Source of the DNA: Patellaria atrata CBS 101060
Taxonomy: Eukaryota; Ascomycota; Dothideomycetes; Patellariales; Patellariaceae
Direction: 5' to 3'
NCBI GenBank assembly: GCA_010093705.1
Contig: MU006114.1
Span: forward strand, 1 to 64,000
DNA: 64,000 nucleotides
The position numbers and the translations under genes were made by a program. Under the pieces are notes generated by a model. That model was not told the origin of the DNA, did no database searches, and was given only the letters and a program-made list of their open reading frames with translations. This document shows positions 33,601-45,600 of the stretch, piece by piece (the first letter of the stretch is position 1; every line of letters starts with the position of its first letter).

Positions 33601-36600
33601 TGCTTGGGCTCAAAGGTTGGTGGAGATTTGGCATCTTTACTCTCTAAACCAGAGAGATCTCCGGCAACTGCACTCTGGTATGGTCCGACGGAGCCTTCAA
33701 TTGCAGCGTCTTTACTTGTTCCGTCGTGCACTGCGATATGCTCTGGTTCTGGAGACACAATTGGAGTGGTGGTTCCGGAAGCTTTCTTACCCTTCTTCCC
33801 TTTCTTTGACTTCTTACTGGGTGTAACTACAAAGTCCTCAGCAGGCCCTTCGGCTGGTGCTATCGTTGGGACGGTAGTCTGAATCTCCTCGAACTGAGGG
33901 ATATTTAGCTCTTTCGAGGTTTCAGTAATCGTAGGCACTGAGGGTTCAGTTCCAACCTCTTTGATATCCGGTTCAGGCTCTTCAAGGACTGAAGGTGTGC
34001 TAAGTATAGAAATTTTCTTGCTTTTCTTTCCTTTCTTACCCTTCTTGGTAGCCGTTGGCCAAGCGTCCTCGGACGGTTGTTCCGCTAATGGTAATTCACT
34101 ACTTGAGACATCTGGGATTTCTATAAGCACGGGAGTCTCAATGGGCCGCGTTTCGTTCTCCAGAGTTAGAGGTTGAGAGGCCTGGGTCTCATGTGGTTCC
34201 TCAACGAGCTCGGGTGTTTCAAGAACGGGAGGAGTGCTTAGTACAGACGTCTTTTTGCCTTTCTTTCCTTTCTTCCCCTTCTTCGTAGGTGCCCATGTTT
34301 CTTCGGAATGGTCCTCAACTACAGGTGTGCTGGCTTCAGTGGCCACTTCTTTAATTTCAGGTTCAGAAGCAGGCACTTCGATTTCGCGTTCAGGAGCAAC
34401 CTCAATGATCTCAGTTTGAGAGATATCGGCAACATAGGTATTCAGCTCGTTGGTTCGGGGAAGAGCTGGTGAAATTGGAGCTGTTTCTTCGGTGGACTCG
34501 AGCGTTTCAAGAATAGGAGGAGTACTTGGGACAGAAGTTCGTTTGCCTTTCTCTCCTTTCCCTGTGGGTGCCAAGATCTCCTGAGCAGGGACTCCGGCCG
34601 TAGATGTATCGCGTTCAAGAGTAACATCTTGGACTTGAGGTTCAGGAGCAACCTCTTCAATTTCTGGCTGACGGGTATCAATGACTTGCTGCTCTGTCTC
34701 AATGGTTAAGGGAACAGTGGGTTCAATGGGAACTGTTTCCTCAACAAGCTCAGGTGTTTCGAGGACAGTAGGGGTGCTTGGTGCGGAGCCTCGTTTCCCT
34801 CTCTTTCCTTTCTTTGACTTCTTGCTACTCGTCAATTTCAGGTCGTCAACTGGTTCATCTGTGGGCTGAATTGGAATTTCCGAGGTGATTGCTGCATCTT
34901 CAGAAGTAGTTACAGGTTCTACTATGGATTCTATAGAGATAGATTCAGTGGGGCGCAGCTGAGGTATATCTTCGGTGGGTTTAGGCGTTTCAAGGACTGG
35001 AGGTGTGGTTGGTATGGAAGCGCGCTTGCTCTTCTTTCCCTTCTTTGATTTCTTCGTGGGTGCCGATATTTCTTCAGCTGGTTCCTCTGCCAAGAGACTC
35101 TCCGTTATGAGATTTAGTGATCCTTCTTCGATAGGTGTTTCCGGTACTATTGGGACCTGTGCCAGTTCTCGAGTATCATCACTTGTAGTTTTGTCTTGAT
35201 CTTCTCTTATTTGATTGGTGAGAGGTTGTATGGGCACCTGTAGATTAGCTTCTTTACTTGTCCAAAATTGAGGTTCTTCATCAAGGAAAGTTGATTCGGT
35301 GACAGATTTACGCTTGTTTTTCTTTGTCTTCTTCAGTTTATGGGGCATAAATTCTTCGACTGCACTACTGATGCTTTCGTCTCTTGGAATTTCCTCAACT
35401 TGAGCCTGTTCTGCTCTATCGCTCTCAACTTCGGAGGGGCCTGTTATGATGATTGGGTCCTGAGTGTGTTCCTCAAGGGACTTTTCAACAGTGTGTACCT
35501 CAGGTAAAAGAGTCTCAGGCAATTGTTTCTCTGGCTCCTTAGGTTTGCTGGACTCCTCGTCGAAGGTCGGGATGGAAGCAGAAGGAATGCCAATGTTAGC
35601 AGAAGCAAGTTCCTCTGGCGCTTCAGCAGCAGGCAAAGGTATCTCAAGAGCGTCTTTAGGTAATTCCTGGACAGAAGGCAATGGTTCGATAACAGTCTCC
35701 GTGGGCGTTTCAAAGGACGGCTGCTTGGCAGTTTCAACAAGAGATACCAAGGTGGACTTTGGCTGTTCCTCTTCTATTGCGGGAAGTAGCTCTTCAGGTG
35801 AAGCAGCGAGTTCTTTGAGGGGTTCAACAACAGGCTCATCCGCTACATCAAGAGGCTCTCTGGTAGCTTCTAAGATAGGCTCATGGGAGACTGCAATGCC
35901 AGGCTCTTCAATAGGCGTACTAATGCCCGACGCTTTCTTTTCCTTCTTGCCTTTCTTGGCCTTCTTCTCCTTCTTGGTTATTGCAGGAACTAGTGTGTCA
36001 ATTAGTTCCCCTGTCATATCCTCAGGGATGACCACTGTTTGCTCGGGAAAGGGTAATTCTCGCTCCGTAATGATCGATAGGTTTTCTTCTCGGCTTTCAG
36101 AAGGTCCTGTAATGGTGAAGGAAGATGGCTCAAATAGAGATTCATCGAGAACAGGTGGAGTGCTAGGGACGGACTTCTGCTGCTTCTTCTTGCACTTTTT
36201 GCCTTGCCCAGTTGGTGGCCATACAAACTCGTCCTGAACTGCAACGGGATCAAGTGTGGGAAGGTCCTTCTCAAGACCTCGTTCAGTAGATTCCGTAGGC
36301 TCTATCTCTACAGCTAATTTCTTCTCGGATAGTTCGAAGCTTGGTTGATTCACCAGAGTTTTTGGAGCAGCGGTGACGGCAGGTTCAGCGTCTTGATCAA
36401 AGTTCAAGGTCGTCGGCGGTCCGACTTGCTCTTGTATGAACATTTGGTGATCATCTTGATAGAGTACAGGCGTTTGTTCAATTTCTGGGGTCTCGGATGG
36501 GGTGACCTTCGGTAACGATTCACGATCCGGTTGAAAACTAGGTGCGTTATCTTGCTCAACAACACAGCCCTCTATGACGAGCTCCGAAGGGGTTTCAGCT

Positions 36601-39600
36601 GGTGACGCTTCCTTTGGTTGCTCAGGTTGAGCGTCCGCATCAACAGTAGTCTGTTTGACACGCGTCAAGTCCGCTTCAATTTGCTGAGGAATTGTTTCCT
36701 CCTGAGTTGGGGAAATATCTTCAGGTGCGCGCTCTTCCAGTTCCGCGGCTGAAGAGGATACAATAGAAGCTCTCTTCTTGCCCTTCTTGGTCTTTTTCCT
36801 CTCGGGAAGAGCCCATGCATCCTCCTTTACTGGCTGTGGTGTGCTTCTAGCTTGAGGTACCGCATCCTCAAGAGCCTTGCTTGTTTCAGGGAAGAGCTCC
36901 TTCTCAGTCGTCTCTACAACAGGGGTTACAAGTTGTAATGCGGCCTTCTTTCCCTTCTTACCCTTCTTTTTCTTGTCTGGGGTTGTTTGAAAGTCTTCGA
37001 ATGGTTGGTCTGCAGATTCCTGTTTGGATTCCTGCTCCTCACGAGCTTCAGTCTCAGTGATAAGACTCCGCTCAATTGATTCTGTAAGTGATGTTGCGGG
37101 TTCGGATGTCTTCTTCTCGCGTTCAACATCAAGAGTCTCCTTGAGGATAGCAGATGTCTCTTTTGCTAAATCATCCGTAGCTCCTGATTCTAGAGCAGGT
37201 TCATATTGGGTTTCAGATGTCTGAGTAACGAAGTCCTTCTCCGCTACCTCGACTACAGAAGTAACAGGTTCGGACGCTTTCTTTTTACCCTTCTTACCCT
37301 CATTCCCCTTCTTTTCGGTTGCAGACCAGGTCTCTTCAGTTGGTTGACCAGCCAGTTCCGGTAAGGGTTCTAGTGCATCGTGAACGTCAGTAAAAAGACC
37401 TTGCACGATTGGTTCCGTAGGTAGAATTTCATTCCCTGGCTCTTTCTCGACCTCGAGATTCTCGGTCTCCTCAGGAACAGTGGGTGTTTCTTCTGAGGCA
37501 GGTTCCGTAGTCACCACTCTAAGAGTAGGTTCATGTTGACTTTCTGCTGCTTCAACAAACAAGTCCCTTTCCGTCTCCTCTACAACAGGAGTTACTGGCT
37601 CAGATGCTTTCTTCTTGCCCTTCTTACCCTTTTTTCCCTTCTTTTTCTTCTCGGGTACATCCCAGGTCTCTTCAGTCGGTTGATATGCAGGTTCCTGCGT
37701 GAGTTCAGGGACATCTTGAGCCTTAGTTTCCTCGGTGATAAAATCCCGCTCGGTTGGCTCCTCAGCTGGTATCAAGGGTTTCGATACCTTCTTCTTGCCC
37801 TTCTTACGGCTCTTTTTGTCAGGAATAGACCACGTTTCCGCAGTTATTTGTTCCGTGAGTTCCAGTTCTGAGCTTGGCTCATCTGTGGACTCAATTATAG
37901 GGTCAACCGTAGGTTCAGGTAAAGGTTCCCATGCAGAGTTTTGGGTAAAGTGAAGAGGTGTGGTTTCAATCTCATCCACCGTAGGTTCCGGCAAAGGTAC
38001 TGATAAAGGTTCAGGCACATGCTCTAGTGTCTGCACGGATGTACGTTCGGTTGGCGGCTCAAGGACAGGCTCGGACGCACGGTCAGGTGCAACCTCTAAT
38101 ACAGGCTCTAGTGTGGGCTCCACCATAAGTTCAGCTTGAAGTTCGTCGCGCGTTTCGCTGGCCCCAGCAAAGAGATCTCTCTCTGTAGACTCAACGGCCG
38201 AAGTCACGGGTTCCGAAGTCCTCTTCTTGCCCTTCATGCCCTTCTTCTTCAAGGGGACAGAAAAGACATCTTCAACTGGTTCTGTCGGGATCTCCACATT
38301 GACTTCTGACTCATCGCGAGTCTCTTCGGGCTGCACAGCAAGATCATCTTCTGTTGGCTCGACAGTGGGTGTTGCAGGCTCCGAGGCCTTTTTCTTGCCC
38401 TTCTTACCTTTCTTCTTGCCGGGAAGAACTTGGATTTCATCGGCAGGCCCTTCAACCACATTTTCCTGTACAGGGGAAACAGTGTCAGAAACTTCATCAG
38501 CTTTGGGAATGGTCTCTTGTTCTGAGACTTCAACAATTGGAGTTACAGGTTCAGAGGCGAGCTTTTTGCCCTTCTTGCCCTTTTTCGATTTTGAGAACAT
38601 GGGCTGTTCAGTTCCGACTTCCACTTGGTGGTAGACGGGTGGGACAGACTGTTCTTGTAAGCGTGTCGTATCCTCCACCTTTGCTTCCAGTATCTGTTCT
38701 GGTTCCTCTTGCAAGGCCGTAGATTCTGCAGCAGTTGGCTCCGGTAATATGACGTCTAAGGCCTGCTGAGGAGGAGATGCAGACTGCTCTGGAATTGGTT
38801 CCGAAATTTGTAGGAGTTTCTTAGCGGGAGTTGTTATGTCTTCGATAGTTCGTTCAGAAACTTGCAAAGACTGTTCAGGAACAATAGGTGCGTCCTCGAA
38901 TGCTGGTTCTGTAACTCGTCCAGTGCGTTCGATCTCAAGGTTATCGGTAGAAAATGCTTCGTTTCGTGGCTGAGAGCTTTCCCCGAAAGCAGTATCAGAT
39001 GTCACCTCTTCAGTGATTGGAGAAGCCACTAAAGATGCACGTTTCTTGCCCTTCTTGGCCTTCTTTGATTTGCGAGGGATATCTTGCTGTATCTCATCCT
39101 GCGGCTCTTCTGCAGGTAGATGTAGGTCCTCAGCGAGCACTGATTCTACAGGTATGGTGGGTTGAGGATCAATGGACGCGTCCTTAACAAGCGAAAGTTT
39201 TGGTTCCTGAAATTCGCTTGAAACATGTACATGGGGTTTACTGACCGCTTGATCTTCCGTAAGGATAGGGTGGGTCTGGGGCGGCTCGTGCTCTTCAGCC
39301 ACAATTTTTAACTCCACACCAGGTACATTTGACATGTCTGATCGCTCCCCAACAAGGGCCTGCTCGTTTGCAACTATTCGTGGCTTCAGGACAGACCCTT
39401 CTTCTCTAGGGACATTCTCAGTCTGATCAGAAAGCTCCTTCAGCTGCTTTTCAACTTCCTGTTCTGCTGCTACATGTATTTCAAGCGCGACTTCTAGCTC
39501 TAAGGGTTCTTCGGTTGGTGTAACTGGCACAGAAGACCGCTTCTTTCTCTTCTTCACTTTCTTTTTCTTGCTTATGGAAGCACCTTCAACCTCTACTCGC

Positions 39601-42600
39601 TCCGCGGGAACGATTTCCGCTTGCTCCAGAATCTCTTCTTGTTCCAGCGCTTCGGTCTTCGACTCTAGTTCTGAGGATGCTTCGAGAGGTGTACGTGGTT
39701 CTTGTGCCTCTGCCTCTGTCTCTGCTCCGACTTGCAGTGGACTCTCAAGGGCAAGCTCGAGTCCTGACGGTTCCTCTTCAGGTGTGACTGATTTAGAGAG
39801 ATGCTTCTTCCCTTTTTTGCCCTTCTTCTGCTTGCCTAAAGAAACATCTCCATCCTCGGCTTGCACCTCAGGCCCAGTAGTCTGAGAAACCTCTACAGGT
39901 AATTGTGGTTGAACTTCCTCGAGTACCTCACGTTGATTAATGAATTCAGGTAATTTGGGAGATACATCATCAACAGTCAGCTCTTTAGTAACCTCACTTT
40001 TCCTCAGTTTCAGATCAGGAATTGTAGGCTGCTCATATGCAACGTCCGGTACCGCACCAACTTCCAATATTTTCTCCATTTCCGGGGTAATCGCCGCTTT
40101 AGGAGCTGTTTCAAAGGCTGGTTCAGTTCCCTTAACTTGAACAGCTGATAGCGTGTCAAACGGTTGGGTTTCCTTGACTTCAAAAGGTGGTAAAGATTCA
40201 GAAACTGAGTCCCTGACATCCGCAACGGTTGCGAGTTCAGATTCATTATAAGTCGTTGTGACATCAGGTATCGTCCTCCGCTTCTCAGCCTCAACGATAG
40301 TCGTGAACACATCGGACACAGACGAAGTAGGGACCGAAGACGTGCGCTTAGACTTGGTATTCTTCTTCTTGCCCCACCCAAACGCGCTCCAGACAGATGA
40401 GACCAACGATTGAGGTTCCTCGGGTTCTTCAGCTTCTTCTACTTGAGTTTTTACCGCAGATGACTCCTGGGCCTGAGCATCTTGAGCCTTTGAAGTATCT
40501 TCGCTTGGTCGTGGGACTGCAGGTGCTTCCCGATCGATTGTGGACTCGGGAGCGGGTTGTTCCTCTCGCACTATCTCAGGTTCGGAAGTAATAGGGTCAG
40601 ACACTTCAGCTGTAACGTGCTCTGAAACGACAGGTCCTGGTAAATCCCGCACTTCATCTTCAGCTACTTCAACCGATGGTAATGCGGGTTCCTTATTACG
40701 ATCATCGACAGCGGATTGAATAGATTCGACAGGCAACTCACGAACTTCATCATCAGCGACCTCAATCGGAGACAATATGGCTTCTGTAGTGCGTGCACAA
40801 ACAGTCTCTTGAATGGGTTCTAGCGCTAAAGCCCCGGCTTCGGTGGATTCTTCGGCTGGTGTAGAAGGCTCTGACACTGGTGTCGATACTTTACTTCCCT
40901 TCTTCTTCCTGCCCTTCTTACCCTTGCCTTTCACATAAGGAGCGAAAGAATTATCAACCTCAGCATCTTTTGCAGGAAGCTCTGCAACACTTGCTTCTGC
41001 TGTAGCAGGTGGGGTTGGCAAACTAGTCGTGGGGTCAGGTAATTGCACAATTGAGGAACCAGGCGTAAAGTCGATCGCGGGAAAATGGACAGCTTCAGCT
41101 TCAGCTATCTCTTCCTGGGGATGAATTTCTGAAGGCTCCTCGAACCTGGCTAATTTCTCTAGCACGGCCTTTTCGAGTTCTGGGGCGCTAGTAGGAACCT
41201 CAACCGGTTGAATTTCAGGTAATATTTCCTGAGGTAGAACTTCTGAAGGCTCTTCAAACCTGACCGATTTCTCTACCGCAAGACTTTCAGATTCTATCAG
41301 GATTTTGGCGTCTTGGTTGGACGGCGTAGATCCGGATTTGGGCTGCGAGATTTCGTGTGTAGGAGTTTCTCCCTCCGGTTTAAAGCTAACACTTTGCCTA
41401 TTCTTACCTTTGCGATTTCCCTTCTTGCTGGAAGAAACGGTAAGTTCAGGGATATCCTCTGTAAAGAGTGATTCCTGGGGCGTTTCTAGGTCTTGAGGAG
41501 TCTCGGTTATTGGGAGAGATTCTGGTGCTTGAGCAGTCTCTTGTTCTTGAGCAGTCTCTTGTTCTTGAGCNNNNNNNNNNNNNNNNNNNNNNNNNNNNNN
41601 NNNNNNNNNNNNNNNNNNNNNNNNNNNNNNNNNNNNNNNNNNNNNNNNNNNNNNNNNNNNNNNNNNNNNNCTTGAGCAGTCTCTTGTTCTTGAGCAGTCT
41701 CTTGTTCTTGAGCCGCATCTTGCTCCCGTGTGACCGCACTAAGCTGTTTATCCTCAATGAGAGAAGCGCGCTTTCCCTTTTTGCCCTTCTTACCCTTACC
41801 TTTCCCTTTACTAACAGGTGCGAATTCGAGCTGTATATCTTTACTAGGAGAGTTTAAAGGCGTCTCAAGCTCGGATGAATCAGCTTTCATCGCAGTTACA
41901 GGTGTTTCCGGTGTAAGTTCCTCTTTCGCTTCAGTTCGAACATCCTTTTGTAACTCTGGCTCCATATCTATATAATTAAAGACATGAAGATCTTTCTCCC
42001 TATGAACACCCTTCTCAGAGTCATCAACCGCATTTATCTTTGTGGAAGAGGGATCGAAAGCCATATAGGAAGGTTCAACACCTCTCGGATTCCAAGTAGC
42101 ACGATTTACAGTTTCGACAACCGGAGACTGCGGGGGTGGTATTTTAGCTACATCATACGCGGATTCTGGTACTGTCTTCTGCTCTATCTTGTCAGAAGAG
42201 GGAAGCGCATGTTCAGACGCCACAATATCCCAGATGTTCACAATTCGTTTCTTCTTCCCCTTTGATTTCTTACGGGTAGAGGGGAGTTGCGGCGCGGCAG
42301 GCTCTTCTACGGCTGTAGTGGCTTGGGAAAATGTGCTGAATTGAGGAGATGGTGGAGGGATATCAGAGTTCATATCCCCAGTCTCTTCTTCTTGCGCAGG
42401 GCTAGGAATAGGTATCGAGGCTGGAATATCCAAGCTAAGTCCGGGATGGAGGTCTTTAGCAACATCTGCCTCAACAACACGCTCCAAAGTTGAGCGCTCA
42501 GGAGTCCGAGTTTCGACTAGATCTACAGTGGGACGTGACCTTTCATCCTCAATCGCAGTAGAAGCTTGAACAATATTCTCATCAATAACCTGGGTACTAA

Positions 42601-45600
42601 TATCCGAAACACTCGACTTCCTAGACTTTGGTTTCCTCTTCTTGCCCTTGCCATCATCGCGTCGTAACAATGCAGCAGGTGGTTCGGGTCGCTTGTTAGA
42701 GGACTCGGAAATCGCAGTAGTGCTCTCCTGTGCAGGCCTTGGGGATTCAGGAACAGATGGTGTAGGTGGTGCTTCGAACCATGAGTCTACAGCATCCTGT
42801 GCGTCCTGCTCGCGAATCTGTTGCAGTTCTTCAGCTGATAGAGAGGCAGGTGCGACTTCTGGGCCGATGGAACCGGATTTGGAACCCTTTCTGCCCTTCT
42901 TGCCCTTCTTGGCTACTTGAGGTGCTGCAGACTTTGGGGAGGATTGGGTTGTAGTTGACTCACTCGAGTCGGGACCGACTGTTGGAGTGCTAACGTCATC
43001 TGAATTTGGCTTACCGCCCATAAAGTCGGAATCTGAGTCCTTATCATCTTGAGATAAGAGTTCATGTCCAAGTGCTACTGCTCCAGCACCAAGCAAAGCT
43101 GCTGCCGCGAAGTTACTAGCATCGACAAGTGAGGAATGCTTATTGGTGGGAGTGGATACATCAACTATAGGTTGGAAGGTTGTATCATCTTCCGCTGATT
43201 TAAGTATCGGTGGGTGAGGAAGTTCAACAGTGATATCTTTCTCGAGAGGTGTCTGGGAGAATTGTTGAGCTACAGGGATGTTTGGTTCTGTAGGCGAGAT
43301 GGTATCCAAATTTTCTAGCTCAGAATCATATCTCAAATGTTCAAGTGGTATCTCAGGTATATCCGTAGTACCAGCGGGAAACGGGTGCGCCCTAGGTGTA
43401 GCTTGTTGTGAATCAAGAAATTGCTCTTGTTCTTCCTGCGCTTCATGGAAGTCAACCAATGATTGCGAAGGGCTCAAAAACTGTTCTTCGCTAGCATCTG
43501 CAATGGAACGTTCGGGGGATTCCAACGCTGACTGATACTCATCCTCAGTTCCTTGCACAGATGGAGTTCCAAGAGATAGACTCCTAGCAGTGGTATGACT
43601 TGACTGGAGCGATGGTAACAACTCTTCTGCTTCGGCCGGTTTCCGAGGGGGGTTAAGCTCAACAAGAAACAAAGGTTTAAATTCTTTAGTATTTTTGAAT
43701 TCAGCCGAATGAGTTTTAGAGTGACGAGAAGATCGAGGGGTTGATGATGGGGACAGTGGTGGGGCAGCAATAGCCGGTGAACTCAGCGTCATCTCTCTAG
43801 GAACAGATGGCGAAACGGGTGGTTTACGGAAACGGATTGGGACAGCTGTGTTAGATCCAGCACGAGCTGAAGGAGTTTGAGGTTCGTCATCTCTTTCCAC
43901 AGTTGGTGATCTAGGGCGCGTCAAGGACGACTCAGGTAGGTTCTGTGAATTATCGTCCGCTTGTATCAATTTTCTGCGCAAAGACGCAAAAGAAGGAAAG
44001 GCTCTTTCGGCAGAGAGATGTTCGGGAGGAATCTGAGCTTCAGTTCCGTACTTCTTCCTCGTTGACGTGGAAACGGGAGAGGAGGGGACGTTAACGGGCA
44101 GTGGGCGACGGTCCACTGCCCGAACCCCTAAAAAAGAAAGATTGCTATCATCTTCGATCACCTTCTCGGTGCGTTGTTCCCTAGTATCTGTGAGGTTGAT
44201 ATCCTCGAGGTGATTTAGCTCATGTTCTCGCAAAGTAGAACTCAACAACTTCGCGAGGAGTGGGAGATCTACCTTATTGTTTTGGTGTCGGGTGTCCATA
44301 CCTAAGTCGTCTGTACTTCTACGCTTATCCTTTTTATCACTACTAGACCTATGAGATCGTCTACCCTCCTCGTCAGAGCCTCCATATGTTGAGCCTCTTT
44401 CTCTATGCTTTTTCTTTCTCTCTCTTCTATCGTCATTGTCATGTCGGTCATCTCGCGACTTCGATATGCTACTCTCCGCAAGACTTTCAGTCGACTTGCG
44501 GCCACTGAAGAAACCGAAAATGCCTCCCCTCTTTTCCGGTTTAGCCGGAGCCGAAAAAATTGATGCGGTGTCATCGAAGTCTCCGTTCTTCGATCTGGGT
44601 CTGGGCTTGTGCTCCCTTTCTCTCTCATACAGGTCGCCAGGTTCAAAGATAGCATTTGAACCCCCGGAACGATTACTGCCCCGTTTCGATTTCCTGCGTT
44701 TAGATTCTTCATCTTCATCCAGACGGCTCTCTGATGCAATAGACCGGGTATCAACGTCCCGCTCACCCTCTCGACGATGATGTTTGTGCTTCTTACGCTC
44801 TTCATAATCATCCTCCCCGTAAGGACCCTCGGATTTAACCGAACGAGTATCATCATCTCGTTCACCTTCCCTTCGGCGGTGCTTATGCCGTTTACGGTCC
44901 TCATAATCATCACCTCCATAGCGTGGCTCCGATACAATCGATCTCGTATCATCATCTCGCTCACTATGGCGACGATGTCTATGCTTCCTCCGTTCTTTAT
45001 CATCTTGCTCGTACCTTCCTTCAGAGACAACAGACATCGTATCATTGTCACGTTCGCCGTCACGACGTCGATGTTTGTGTCGTTTGTGGTCATCATAATC
45101 ATCATCTTTGTAGAAGCGTTCTGATCGAGATCCATTCCGCTCTGGTGAATGAAACTTCTCACTCTCGCGGCGCTTATCTTTGTGGCGCTGTTCAGGAGAA
45201 ACTGATTCTGTGAAAATATAAGCCTCACTTGCCTTCCGCGCTCGTTTCGCATGCAGGTTCTCTTCAGCCAGTTCCCGAGTAGGCTCTTCAGAAGGGTAAT
45301 CCTTGCTTGACTTTGTAAGCGATTCCGGGCTCGGAACGTCTGCATATTTCGGTGGTGTTGTGGGTGTATCTTCAAAGATGAACGGGTCTGGAAAAGAACG
45401 GCTAGTATCCAAGCCGAATGTGCCGTTGCCAGAGGCCTCAGGAATTCCCTCCGCAGGTTCCGTTAGATCCTCAGTCTCGGCAGAAGGAAGAGGAATGCTA
45501 GCAGGGAACACGGAATCTAAAGGTTCCTGAGCCGATGTAGCTGTTGAGGGCTGGTATTCCGAGCCTATGTAATCTTCGAATTGTACCTCCGATCTTAATG

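Noticed and set aside
35464-36237. 257-codon plus-strand frame opposite leashin
   Set aside because: It is a mirror of the Glu/Pro/Lys-rich coding strand: Ser-rich, no motifs, and many similar shadows occur along the whole repeat region.
41165-41506. A gene boundary splitting leashin at the N gap
   Set aside because: The same AQEQET array continues on both sides, and frame is restored with 11+18n bases, so the break is an artefact of the placeholder.
44302-45375. 357-codon minus-strand frame inside leashin in another phase
   Set aside because: It overlaps the HKHRRR array and exists only because the repeat units avoid stops in that phase; the main frame runs through unbroken.
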